Part shown: positions 33,701 to 45,500 of the stretch, one piece after another | Numbering within the stretch: the stretch's first letter is position 1 | How the letters are laid out: the number at the start of each line of letters is the position of its first letter | Assembly: GCA_035079385.1 (NCBI GenBank) | Contig: JAVHKY010000028.1 | Span: forward strand, 4,650,001-4,714,000 | Length of the DNA stretch: 64,000 bases | Reading direction: 5' to 3' | From: Aspidiotus rigidus | Taxonomy: Eukaryota; Arthropoda; Insecta; Hemiptera; Diaspididae | Program-made: the position numbers and the translations under genes | The notes under the pieces: generated by a model | What the model saw: the letters and a program-made list of their open reading frames with translations, nothing else | What the model was told of the DNA's origin: nothing | Databases searched by the model: none

Positions 33701-36700
33701 GATTTTAGAGGTACCAAGTAAATATCATTAAGAATCGTAATCGAATAAACTTCAAAACTGATACGTGCGGCTTATCGAAAATTTACGCCATGACGATACG
33801 TGATTCAACTCCGTGAACCTAATATCTGGTATACACTGGTCGTTTTTTTTACACTTCCTTCACCGTAGGTACGTAATTTATCTCATTGTATATGTTCGAC
33901 CCTGATGATGAATGGTACCGGTATGCATTCAAAACACGTTGGTCACTTGTTTCATTTGTAAAAATATTGTGAGAGGCAGTGCCAAATAAATTTGAAATTA
34001 ATATGGAACACTTTCACGGTTAAACTTTCTCCATTATCTAATCACCAGTTGCAAGGGTCGAGAGTCGTCTTCCACAAAAAAAATCCGTACCTACTTTAGA
34101 TGCCTCGCGCTAGAGCATGTCAAAATTATTGCCATCGAAATAGCGACGATGTCACTGTGCTAAGAAAAAACACAAAGAACAAGTTCCTGTATTTTTTTAA
34201 TTTGTCCCGTAAGCACAGTGAAATCGTCATTTGTGTCACTGTGCTAATCAAGTACCCCCTGATGAAAGAGTTGATTAAATTCGTTTAAGAAACAGTAGGC
34301 CTATGATTTACATTGTGATGACTCGCTAGTTTAACTGGTCCTGATTCCTCTGGATGTTCTCGTTTTCTGTCGTTATTGAACTAGTTGCTTTCATTATTCT
34401 TGGTTCATTGTTGAACCGAAAGCGCTCGGGTATTGTTTTTCTGCGGTATTCACTACTCAAGGTTACTCTAATTATACTTAGTTTTTCTCGCTCGGGCCTC
34501 GTTATGTTTAACCATAATTTAGAAAATCGTATCAAATAAACTGTGGAGTTCGATAAGATAAACCAAGGTCGAAACACGCGAGTTCGTGCGTTGTCTATGC
34601 GTTTTGTATATCGTATTCGTAAACGCGCTGAAAAAAGTAGTTCGTGATCTGATATCTAACGAGTAAAAATCTATACCAATAACTGCATTTAAACGTGGAT
34701 GTGAACTGCGAGGATTGTGCGACAAAATAAGTCTTCGAAGCAGAATAACATGGGTAAAGAAGATAACAAAAACGTTGAGAGCGGGAACCAAGCCATTCTC
34801 GACGAAATGAAGAAAATGCACGACAGCCTGAAAGCAGACATGCAAACGATAAAGGAAGAAATAAACAAAGAAGTGAAGGAAATGAAGAACATCGTTGGCG
34901 AAATGAATGAAAGAATCAGGAAGATAGCTGTAGGTGAGTCAGAAAACAAAGCTGAAATAAGTAAACTAAAGAAAGAAACTTCGGAGGTCCAAATCAATTC
35001 GTCAAAGAATCAGAAAATTGTAAAAGTTTTTATTAACAGATAAGAGCTTATCATTATCAGTAGTATTATTATGTATTATCAATTCAATTATTAAAGACGA
35101 TCATTTTTGTGGTAAATTGGTTTTCTCTCTTTCATTCCGTCAAATACTGTAACAGGTATACGATAATTTTTTAGTTACCTACTTAATGTCTACTTTCGGT
35201 CTTTCGAATCAGGATTTTCTTCGATCTGAAATTCCGAGAAATGACTTAGGTAGATAGGCGACGTTTCCGCAGTAATTAACGCGAAATAATTTTTCTTAGG
35301 TACTGTAGGAATTCTTAGTAAAAGTTTTCGTATTTCTATACCCATCAACATGAATAATTGGCCAAGTACCTAGTTGTCCGGCAGGGTCTGAAAAATCATT
35401 ATACATTTTACTTAGCATTATATAATAAAATACCTATCAAGTATTTTGAGTAGGTACCTACCTACGGTAATTTCCGTCGAAGAGATATAAAGCAATCTAA
35501 TATAGACATGGAAAGTGCTTCCTCAGATCATGACCTCTCTCGTAATGATGAAATCGAAGGTACACTCGCGCGAAAATTTCTGAAACATTAGCCCCTCATT
35601 TTCATTAACCTGTTGTTTTACAATCGCAAGAACAAGAGACATGGAAAAGTGTCCAGCGAAGTACATGCATCAATTAACGCTGAAATTTTTGCGATCAGTT
35701 TTCCTGAGAAATTATATTTACTTGCAGGATCCGGATCAGAAAAAGGTTGGCCATACGTCAAACACGAATTTCCCAAATCCAAGGTCCAGTCCCCCGCCAA
35801 TATAATTACTACGAACGCGATAGCCAATTACTATTTACCACCGATCGTTTTCCATCGGCATTCTGACTTACCTCATGGGATTGTAGAAATAGAAAACACC
35901 GGATATTACTGTGGGTCATCGTTCACTCTTCAGATCTAATGATGTCACTGCAGGTATGCGCATTATGATAATATGGTTTGCGATTACTATGTTATAGTGG
36001 AAATTCTTCTAGACGAAAAAGACTGCAAGCACAAGCCTTATGTAACCGGAGGACCTTTATTTGGAGAACATTACTACTTCGAACAAATACATTTTCATTG
36101 GGGCGAAGAAGATTGTTGTGGAAGCGAACATCGTGTGGACGGAAAATGGTGAGACCTAATTGTCAATCTCCTACCCGGTAAACATTGCATTGTTCCCCTT
36201 GTAGCCCTCGAATAGAAAGGGCTTCAGGGATTAAAAAAGGAAAACAGGGATTCAAATAAGAATTGAATGGGTAGTTTTTCCCATCCAAGGGCTTACACTG
36301 GGAAAAAAACGGGAACAGTGGATCAGCGAGGCTTCAAATTAATGGGGAATTGAAGGATTAATTTTTCCCATTTTTTTCAGGGCTTCAGGAAGGAAACAAA
36401 TTGTTTACCGGGCTGTCGTATCTCCCCTTACACAAAAATAGTATTTCGTCCCTCCTCGAAGCGTGTTTTTGAAAACCCGTAGGCCTGAATAAATTTTATT
36501 TCCTCACCAGCTACTCTACGGAAGTACATATGGTATTTTACAACAAAAAGTACGAAAGCTTTAAAAAAGCCACCGGGTTTCCAGATGGTGTAGCTGTGAT
36601 ATCATTTTTCGGTGATGTACAGTATCAATTTACCAATAACTTTTCTTGACTGTTAACGAAGTGCTCGACACTCTCAGTTTCACATTTGTTATTTTTTTAG

Positions 36701-37185
36701 ATTTCCGAAGAAGATAATCCCGACTTGAATGACTTATGCGAAAAACTTCAAGAAATTAAGGAACCACATTCGAAGACCAAAGGCTCATTTAGGGACGAAT
36801 TCGAATTTGTGAACGTTTTATTTCAACAAGAGGAATATTATACGTTTCCTGGTTCGCTCACCACACCCCCATTTCAACAGTGTGTAACCTGGATTATGTA
36901 CATTAATCCTTTTCCCATATCATCCAGACAGGTTGGGATTCAAATTGATCTACTCGTATTTAGGACTTGTAATGTTATGAAAGTAAAATTCTCATCCCAC
37001 AGCTCAGCGCTTTCCGACAACTAACGGGTGAAGATGGAAAAAATATGATTCGTCAAAACGATCGTCCATTGCAAGATTTCGGTGATCGTCCAATCATGTA
37101 TCCCGCCTTCAACAAAGACTTTCATGTCGAATCTCACGAGTCAGATTCGATGTCAGATTCCGAGTCCGATGAATCTGAACCGTAG
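30750..37185 (+). CDS. alpha-carbonic anhydrase 1, secreted isoform
   Basis: Alpha-carbonic anhydrases interconvert CO2 and bicarbonate at a zinc held by three His. Exons: 30750-30831, 35728-35910, 35998-36148, 36511-36616, 36701-36931 and 37003-37185; they join in frame to 311 residues. Exon 1 encodes a hydrophobic signal peptide ([20 protein letters not shown]). Zinc ligands are His120 and His122 in QIHFHWG and His145 in TEVHM. Glu132 in GSEHRVD and Thr228/Thr229 in GSLTTPP match Glu106 and Thr199/Thr200 of human CA2. The usual proton-shuttle His64 position (after the NTG motif) is Tyr. The tail is acidic and Ser-rich ([14 protein letters not shown]). AATAAA lies at 37326. Exon sizes 151, 106 and 231 are identical to those of carbonic anhydrase 2 downstream. 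Intron 1 (4.9 kb) is repeat-rich. Confidence 0.9.
31130..32440. repeat. degenerate repeats built around TGACGTCA
   Basis: Repeated block of the form CAAATTGTGACGTCACAGGCCC followed by a GAAGCTATATATAATAGGAGGGAGACTT-like segment, seen near 31140, 31220, 31560, 31640, 32280 and 32350. TGACGTCA is the palindromic CRE-type word. Related text occurs near 32570 and in lipase 2 intron 3 at about 60860-60990. It lies wholly inside intron 1 of carbonic anhydrase 1. Confidence 0.65.
32625..32771. repeat. foldback MITE
   Basis: Arms TAGCGTAGAAATAAATT and its complement AATTTATTTCTACGCTA, each followed inward by CGATCACGTAA / TTACGTGATCG. About 147 bp, non-coding. Confidence 0.8.
33043..33135. repeat. 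ATCGAT-type degenerate short repeat
   Basis: Repeats of ATCGATA / ATACAATCGA / ACATTGATAT words with a period of roughly 24 bp. A decayed minisatellite next to the family B MITE. Confidence 0.5.
33141..33276. mobile_element. foldback MITE family B, copy 1
   Basis: Terminal inverted repeats start GTGACCTGCGATGAGAAAAG and continue through GGATGCTCATTGCCC and AACACCATTTCTCTCTGAT. ATAT flanks both ends, a possible 4-bp target duplication. A second copy lies at 56387-56522 in intron 2 of carbonic anhydrase 2. Confidence 0.85.
34750..35043 (+). mobile_element. LINE ORF1-like coiled-coil fragment
   Basis: ORF from the ATG at 34750 (97 codons) beginning [14 protein letters not shown] and running through [20 protein letters not shown], almost all Lys/Glu/Met heptad-like sequence as in coiled-coil ORF1 proteins of non-LTR elements. 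No RNA-binding or reverse-transcriptase domain follows. It sits in intron 1 of carbonic anhydrase 1, just upstream of its alternative first exon. It could also be an orphan coiled-coil ORF; the transposon assignment is inference from composition. Confidence 0.4.
35508..35559 (+). CDS. alternative first exon of carbonic anhydrase 1 (no signal peptide)
   Basis: An ATG in good context (GACATGGAA) opens 17 hydrophilic codons ([17 protein letters not shown]) ending in a phase 1 donor G|GTACAC. This is exactly the phase of the distal signal-peptide exon. Splicing to 35728 would give a 301-residue isoform without a signal peptide, predicted cytosolic. A TATAAA-like word (GATATAAAG) at about 35483 could help a local promoter. 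The call rests on phase and sequence context only. Confidence 0.55.
36174..36413. mobile_element. MITE family E, copy 1 (in carbonic anhydrase 1 intron 3)
   Basis: Ends CCCGGTAAACATTG and CAAATTGTTTACCGGG form terminal inverted repeats. The interior has GGGCTTCAG-GGATT words repeated. A relative with the same ends lies at 45572-45841 in intron 3 of lipase 1. Confidence 0.8.
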
Positions 37186-37325
37186 TGCAATACGTTAATA
37201 CAAAAGAGTTGTCACGTACTTCACGTGTTCGGCCCTCTTGTTTGAAATTCTTTAATTTTTTAGGCTGTGAGAATTGAATTGAAGAGTTTTTTGAAAATTA
37301 ACAAGTGAAGTGCATTAAAACTTTC

Positions 37326-37331
37326 AATAAA
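37326..37331 (+). promoter_or_regulatory. polyadenylation signal of carbonic anhydrase 1
   Basis: AATAAA 140 bp after the stop codon. Confidence 0.6.
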
Positions 37332-39078
37332 AATTTGGAGTTCTCAGGTCAGATTTGGAAGATTATGTGGTGCTGAAATGCAGAGAAGTCGTTTTATCGA
37401 TTTAAAAAAAAATATATACATTCTACGAGTATTGAATTTAGAGCTAGATTGACTAACCCGGTTTTTTAGCCTTACAGAGCATCATTTTGAACATTTTTGT
37501 ACTGAAAGCTTCCATATTCTCCATTTTGGGCAATCAGTAAGCTTGCTAACTGATAAATTTTTGGATTTCTCTCCGTGGATCCGTTTTTCTGTCTCCTCTA
37601 AAAGGACTTTCAATCAAGTCTGGTCACGTCATTTGATTATGTATATAAATGTCTTTGAACTGGCACTCAGTCGAAATTCTGCGTCCCGCGAAAAAAGACA
37701 CCCGTGACCTCGAATTACTTTGGATTTAGGATCCTCACCAGTGTATAAAGCTTCCATAAGTTTGCTGTATCCTACACATTTTTCAGAAATGAAAACCGAA
37801 ATAAAAAAAATCCTTTCGGATCCGGATCTCAGTAAAAAAAATAATAAAAAATGCTTTTAAATGCGGATCTTATTTTGAATTAATAGCCATTAGCTGATGC
37901 TGAACGGCTTCTTTTTGTTTTTGTTTGTTTTTTTTTTTTTTGCTTCAAATTTTAAGAGAATTCTTCAAGGTTTTTATTTTTTCTAAATTTTATTACTTAT
38001 ACAAGTGGATTAAAGTGACAATCTTGTTAAAGCGTATAAAAGTTTACCTATCACTCACCGAGTCCGGTAATCTTGAAATTGAACCTTGCCGGGCTTTCAA
38101 AAACTGTGATTGGCGATTAGATTACTGTTTACCTGAAATCATATCTGAATCGGGAAAATAAAAAATACGGAATCTTTTCGGCTGATGATCAATTACTAAG
38201 ATGAAAAATACAGGATCTGAGACCGAGAAAATAGAAGATCTAATTTGGATCTCATTTCAGATCTGGGGTTTGAATCTCAACCTTGATACTTTCTCAGTAT
38301 AATACTGCAGTACACTGCACACTAAGCTTTACTAAGCTAGGAATGGGAAAAAGGGGACAGTGCTTGGAGTGGACCCGCATCAGCTAGTGAGCTAACATAA
38401 ATGACCTAATGTTACCTTAAAAATACTCTATAAGCACACAAGCTAGACCAAGGTTTCAACTAGCTAATGACGCTATAAAGTATAAAGTGGGTATGACCTT
38501 GACCATAACCTTTATTGTCTGCGTTGTAGAAAGTTTCTTCTGGTAGACTCCCAAAGACGTTTCAGGACCGGTCAGCGCTAGTATCGCGGCCAAAGGAAAT
38601 GGGAAAGTCAATGAACAGCGCAGGTGGTGAGCAAAGGCCTATTTTGAATCAATTAAGATCAATATTTTCATAAAAAGGTAACTTATAGAAAATTTTACGC
38701 CCTACAAATTTCAAATTTTGATCCCTTAATTCTTCCGTTTGATGGCCTCACTCTTAACTTATTTTCAGTTTACTCAATCATTATTTGAACAGGACAATTA
38801 AACTGCTGACCCCGTTTCCAATTTTATCGCTTGTAGCGCTCCTACAGCGGGTGACCGGCTCAATTGACAAATGATCAAACAGTTTCTGCGATAATTAGAG
38901 CTTAGTAGACTGAACATATAGACCATATTATACAAGCCTGTACAACGCACTGTCACTGGTGGTTGAAAGATGTGATAAGAAATGAGGATCTCCTAACCTA
39001 TAAATAGATGTTGTGGGCAATAGCGGGTGGATGCAGGGAGCGTCATCATATGTTGCTTCGCACTGCATTGCCTTTGCC

Positions 39079-39249
39079 TTATGGAAGTAAGGATGCTCGA
39101 CAGTAGGTAACATCGACAACCATTTTGCTTGTAACTTTCTGCAAGCTTATGGCTTCTCTTCTGACTTTATTTTCAGTTGACAAACCATCGACGACGAGGC
39201 TATAGTGACTTGTATATAAAATCACACAGAGCGCCGCTCGCCACGCCAT
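39079..39249 (-). CDS. possible small secreted peptide or first exon
   Basis: An ORF on the minus strand starts MAWRAALCVILYTSHYSLV, which reads like a signal peptide, followed by a hydrophilic part with LSTENKVRREAI. It ends SLLP. An overlapping frame on the same strand (38928-39119) continues with HPYFHKAKAMQCEATYDDAPC, so a frameshift or splice might join them. No family was recognised and no transcript evidence exists. It may be chance. Confidence 0.2.
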   Translation of the reverse strand: MAWRAALCVILYTSHYSLVVDGLSTENKVRREAISLQKVTSKMVVDVTYCRASLLP

Positions 39250-39716
39250 TGAGTTTTTGTTTACTAAACACAAGAGAAGCAGTCAGCTTGTAACAAACAA
39301 AATTTGCTAACAGAGGCAAAGGAGTCGCTCTCTAGATTTACCATAGCGGCAATTTGAGGAAGCTTGACAAACAAGTGATGAAGTGAGAAACTTCATCCAA
39401 AAAATCTAAAATTACTTTCATCTGAAAGAAAATTGAAAAGGAAATAAGTTTTGTGCTTATCATTTTTCATGAAAAAAAATTTCAACCGGTGGAATTATGG
39501 TTTTATTAGTATTTGTATGTTGTGTTATAGAAAACACCATAATCATTTCTTTTTTTTTTTTTTTGCAGAACAAGTAGCGCTCCTAGCGGGACAATCCGCG
39601 AATGGTTGTCCATTTTACTCGCTCGTTCACGTCAGGAAAAAAATATGAGAATATCAAAGGAGACTTCATTGACAAGTGCATGCCTATGTTCAAAATCTAG
39701 ACCCGTAATAATAAAA

Positions 39717-39852
39717 TGGACCCTTTTTAGCCAAACCCAACCAAGCGATATGATAACGATCTGGCGAAAAGGAGAATCTCCGCTTATAGTGAAGGAACGT
39801 TTCTCTAGATTGTTATCATGTCGCTTGGTTGGGTTTGGCTAAATAGGGTCCA
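39717..39852. repeat. foldback MITE
   Basis: Arms TGGACCCTTTTTAGCCAAAC and GTTTGGCTAAATAGGGTCCA, continuing inward through CCAACCAAGCGATATGATAAC and its complement. The single-stranded centre is about 50 bp. Confidence 0.85.
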
Positions 39853-39959
39853 AATCTCGCTCGTTCATCCACATGGGAAAGAGAATGAGAAGAGAGAAAT
39901 TGAACGAAAATAAATAAAAATAATAGTTCATCGACTATAAAAAACTAATAATTATATTA

Positions 39960-40080
39960 TACTCCACGTTAAGAAAGGATAGAAGTTCATACCTCGAGAA
40001 CGGAACGGTAGATTAAAATTACCTTCAGCGTTCCCTTCTCGAGGTATGAACTTCTATCCTTTCTTAATGTGAACAGAGTA
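39960..40080. mobile_element. foldback MITE family A, copy 2
   Basis: Same arms (right end TTAATGTGAACAGAGTA) and the same core ACGGTAGATTAAAATTACC as 6053-6175. Confidence 0.85.
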
Positions 40081-42399
40081 GTATACGAGTAGTCAATGAC
40101 GGAACGTTTTGTCGCTCGTATATATACGACCGGGCTCTAATTGAGGACGTACGTAGCAAGAAGGCATCCGCTCAATGTATTTCTAATGGGACGGACACCT
40201 TTTTACCAGAACCCTCCTCAACTGTTTGTATTACCGGTATCAATAAAATTTTATTCATTTGAGTCAGTTGTGAATCAAAACAAATGATATAAATAAAACA
40301 AAAGAAATGAAAAGAATCGTCGGTATTGAACAGGAATAAATGACTTTAAAAATTGATAATAAAATAGAATTTAGAAATTAATGACAACTTCCTATTTCTA
40401 TAATATGACTTTAATTCTGACTTAGAAAATCGGTGATAAGCTTAGGTGTACGTATTTTGCGTTGGGTGTAAAAGAAGAACCTTGATGATCTAGGAAGTTA
40501 TCGAGATACGTTAGATTTGAGTTGATATAAATCCATAATTTTATTAATTTGTCTATCAGAGGTAACAATGTGTTCTCTTATACTCTTCATGTCTTCTTTT
40601 AGAGGTGACTCCATTCATTGGTAGGTACCTACTTATTTGTATTAATGCTAATCTGTTATTCAAACGATCATTGAGGATAGCCCTATCTCTTGGTTATAAG
40701 TCTACCTAGATTACATACGAGAAGAAAACGGAGTGAATACAAAGCTCTGATATTTTGATTATGAATAACCCACTCTCAATACGAATTAAAAAAAGAAAAA
40801 TCAATATTTAGCCTAACCATTCATAGACGGAAATAGCAGCATCTGCCGCGGACAAAATTTATGATAATAATTGTTCAACAGTAAATAAATACCTACGTAC
40901 CTATTAAAAAAATCAATTAATTGTACATTCTCTCTTAGAAAAACGAACGAAGTACCTACATTAAAATAATTATTTGGTATTTTGGGGCTAATGTACTATC
41001 AATCGGTGGATTTTATTCGTTATGATTCTAGTATTGAATGTCGTGACTGAAAAAATATTGAAATATAGTACAACTAATTGATAAAAAATATTTGAACTCA
41101 GTACACTACGTATAATGAAAAATTGTATTTATTCAGACATGAGAAATATTGTTTGTTGTAAGCTGCATGGTCTCTTTCGAAGGGAGGGAATGGCAATTCG
41201 GAATGTGGTAAAAGAGTAAAAAAATTAAAAAATCAACTTCTATAATTATTATACTTAGATGAAACGAAATGTACGAAAAAAATAAGCAATGGTAAACTCG
41301 TTATGCTCTTACTGAAAGATATTTCCCGGCATAAAAAAAAAAGAAGAAAAAAGGAAGGAATGGAAAGGAAAGGAAAAAACAAGGAAATGGGGGAGGTTAT
41401 TTTATTGCAAAATTATTTAATGTTAACAAAGTAATGAAAGAGTAAACAATAATAAAGACACGCTTCAGTCGAGTGTCAAAAAAAAATCAAGATACTTATC
41501 TCGTTTGAATTTATGTTATGAATTATAAAAATCGGTGTTATTTTATTTAAGGTCCACTGTTCATCCTGTTTACTACAGATTATGGACTCATTATTACTGC
41601 AAAAATTTATGATAGATCGGCTCCTAATCAAATAATTGGTAATAGACTCACTCTTAATCGGGTTACTCGTTCTTAATTAGTATAATTAATTGTGGAAAAA
41701 GCTTCAAATGATCATCTCATTAAATATATCTCCATAGGTACTGTACTTTGAATATATATGTCAGCACGCTCGAATGAAGACTGGATCTCAAAACAAGATA
41801 ATTTCTGTATGTACATGGACCGTATTTAAGTACAAGAATTAACTGATTTTAAACACCTAATTAGAACTTGGTCTTTGTCTTCCCATTTAAGGACCAAAAT
41901 GGAATACCAAACCAGTTAAGATGATCGTAGAAATTTGTGCGGAGCGGTTCTGGATGAAATTCCTACATTCAAATGAAAATCAAAAATTCTTGTCCACGAT
42001 GAGGCTGAAATAATATGAGTTAGGTATTGACATTTTTCCGAGAGAAGAATTACAGTTTTATTGCGCGTTAAAAAACGTTCAGAGTGTAGGAAATGATTTA
42101 CGAGTAATTATTACTCATTCAGTAAATCCGTCGGTTTTTCTTGAACGTTAAAACAGATACAATTAAAACAATCTAAAAATAATATGCCGAAAAATAAATT
42201 TATGCTAATGTAGAATATCTCATTACCGTGTACCGTTGAATTTCCAATACCGGTACACATGATATACTCGCCATGTGTCGGCTTTCAACATAGGTAACTA
42301 AAAGCTTTGCGCGCGCATACACCGGCTCTGGTAATGACCATTAAATCTGCGAGTCCCGTTTTTCCACGGTTTTTCACGATACTATTATGTGTAAAATTA

Positions 42400-42460
42400 A
42401 TGAAAAAGAAAAAAAAAAATGCAAAAAAGAAAAAATGCAAAAAAGAAAAAATGCAAAATT
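42400..42460. repeat. A-rich microsatellite
   Basis: Three to four units of a 16-bp A-rich word containing AAATGCAAAAAAGAAA. Confidence 0.7.
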
Positions 42461-42584
42461 CAATATGAGCGAAAAACAATCATTTTCAAACTTCGACGGG
42501 TAGTGAGATACGTGCACCATTCTTGAATGTCTGTATTCCAACACGTTCTTCTCTGAATCTTTTAGAGTACTGGTTAACTGGTAT

Positions 42585-45500
42585 ATGGACTGTTTCGTGA
42601 TTGTCATTTTTTGGGCAACGATTTGCGTGTCAGGTAAGTGTTTTCATTTGTGTGAGAAATTGAAAAATTTTATCGTGTTCAATCATTTGTCGAAGCGGTG
42701 ATTCGCCGGGAGAGCAGTGAGAACTTGAAAGGGTGTTATGGCTCATTAGACTTACTATTTTATGATTCAAATTTTTTCTTCTCGATGTACCCGATACAAA
42801 TTGAAATAGTTTTTTCACTAGTTGAATGAATCTCTTCATAATTTACTCGCGCAAATCTTTTCAAAACTCATTTTTTTAAGTCGCGCGCGAGGTAATCACG
42901 AGTTCGAAAAGGTAATATTTAGTTATAATTCTTCCGGCTAACTTTTCCTTCTCACCTCATACCGGTACTGTCGACAAGGTTCAACGAAGAAAGAGGAAAA
43001 AAAAAAAATAATAAAAAGCATCTAATTATCACCAACTTCCAAGATCTTTAAAAATCTACAATTTTCCGACTATTGATAGTTTAAACAACCCAATTTTTTT
43101 TTATTAGAATTGACATGGAAATTTTGTTGTTTACATTTTACTTGTTCACTCAGCTTGAAGCAGAGGGAACCGGGAACTGCATCTGCAGCAACAGCAAATC
43201 AGCAGTCTTATGTGACGTCACTGGAAAATTGGCCTATCGCTCACAGGCAGTACCGGTACACTCTACTATATAAGATAGACATGCGCAAAAGATGAGAAGT
43301 TGGAAGAGGACGTCACCATGTTGATAAAATCAAAGGTCAGGAGGTTTCAGGATTGCCATGAGAGAAATTTAAATATCAAACATCGAATTTTGATTAAATA
43401 GAAAGATTATATTAGTGGAAACGAAAAAATAAATGAGTTCTCGTTCATTTTTTGTCGCTAGAATTCTTATATTCCATGATTGGATGTCAAAAATTCTCTT
43501 AGGATACTACTTAGATTGCTCCTCCTTTGACTCTATCAACACGATTACTAATAAGGCGCCTTAGGGTGACGGTTCTGCATACCTATCCTTGTCTACTCTA
43601 TAGTACTCTTGATCTCGCGAGTCGCGTGGCTGCGCACGCTCCGGAGAAATGAAAAACCAGGGTTGCGATGTTTTAAACGAAATTGTCTTAAACAGTATTT
43701 TAAACATGTTTTAAAAATTGGAATTTGAGAAAAAAACGTTTTAAACATAGACGGTACACCATGAATTTAAAGTCACGCGTACTCACGCACAAGGAAACGT
43801 GAGTGTATAGGGAGAAAATAAAACCTGGAGCAACCCTGCAATAAGCGCAATGTCATTATGTTTAAAACAACAAAAATACAAAATTTGTCTTTTAAACATG
43901 TTTAAAACACTTTTTTTAAACATTGAACAAAAAATGTCAATTTTCAACATATTTCAAACTAAAAAAGTCACAATTTTTTTGCAACCCCAACTCTGAGAAA
44001 AACGATACAACTGACAACGCGTTTTCATGTTTGCCTCATTGGTCTGTGTAGCGCTAACGTCGACTTCACATCCGCGAGCAAAAGGTGAACATTTTGACAC
44101 ATGGAGCAAAGTTTTGAAATGAAATTCCCTATAACTTTTATTCTCTTTTAATTCCTTTGAAAACGTATTATTTTTTGAGATATCTCTATTTAAGTGAATA
44201 TATTGCTGAATGAGGAAATACAATAGGTTCACCTTCTGCTCCTTATCGCTGTAACATGATAGGGGCGAGCCCTGACGGACGCATGGCCCGACAGTTTTTC
44301 TTTAGTTTTATTCGCGATGACACAATTCTGATGAGAACCTTTTCTTCTAAAGGAGCTAAAATTTCCATCCATGACTCCTAAGTTATTCACAAATATGTGG
44401 CAAAAATTTCAAGGCGATAGGTCAAGCGCTTTTTGCGATAGGTACGAGAGGACATACGGAAAGACAAACAAATAGACAAACTTTCCGTTTTACATGTTAT
44501 TCAGGATTCAATCTCAACATCTGTATTCTTCAAAAAAATATTTAAACTATTAACTTGAGTCTAATAAACATTTTTTTAGTTTCCTTAAATGAAGCGTTTT
44601 GTCATACACACCTGTTGGTTGTGTAGGAAAGTGTAGGTAATTATGATTTTTCAACACCTTTGAAGAGGTAATTTGTTGTTCTCTTTTCACACAGTTGACG
44701 CTGCCAGCAAACCAAAGGAAGTATGTTACGCAGAAGTAGGGTGTTTTCATTTAGAATCTCCGTGGGTCACTCCGGATCGACCTTTGCCGGCTCCAGAATC
44801 ACCCGACAAAATTAAACTTCATTTCTACTTAGCTACCAGGTGAATCAAAAATCATATTCTAAAACTCTATGCATCTACTTAAAGTCTTTTTAATATTCAA
44901 GACTGCCTTATATTAGAATCAATTCGTCCAGGACAAAAGAAAGTAGAATTACTATGATTTGCCAAGTTATGGCCAGACACATCGAAGGGAGGCATACTCA
45001 AGGGAGTAAAACGAGGAGTAATTTACTCTAGTCGCAGAAATAAGGGGGTACGAAAGAAAGTGTTTGATGACCCATTCAAGTTCATACTTCACCGGTATAT
45101 TTATTTGGAATATAAATGTTAACATTCCTACTGTGACATAAATATTTATATCTTCTAATTCAATCTGTTCAAGATTTGGAGGAAATAATTTTATGTACGT
45201 CCACCTTTTTTTTTTTTTTTCCTACCTACTGCGTTTCTTTCGTTTTTTCTCTCTCTGTCGGAAATAAAACGTCACTCATAACTCACTCATTGTCTCTAAT
45301 ATGGATTTAAAAATTTTTTATGTAGAAATACAAAAGATAAGACCATCAAAGAATGGAAAATAAATACGATCAACTTCTATCAGCCCGTATTGAAGAGCCT
45401 GAAAAACCTCGACTACGTGAGCTCGCGAAAACTAACGGCAATACATATTCATGGAATGTACCATACGTCGCAGTGGAGTTGGGATTTACAGAAGCAGTTA

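Larger units (their letters stand above)
37340..42580. other. intergenic stretch, carbonic anhydrase 1 to lipase 1
   Basis: No conserved gene was recognised. It holds a small secreted-looking ORF on the minus strand (39079-39249) and foldback elements at 39717-39852 and 39960-40080; the rest is AT-rich. The corresponding spacer in the second module is only about 0.67 kb. Confidence 0.5.

Noticed and set aside
33880..34010. Non-LTR or Penelope-like 3' end (GACCCTGATGATGAATGG text)
   Set aside because: Only a short suggestive motif; no coding remnant or repeat copy supports it.
44230..44510. Possible transposon tail (motif with GGTACGAGAGGACATACGGA)
   Set aside because: The text resembles tails common in insect repeats, but no ends, copies or protein were seen in the window.
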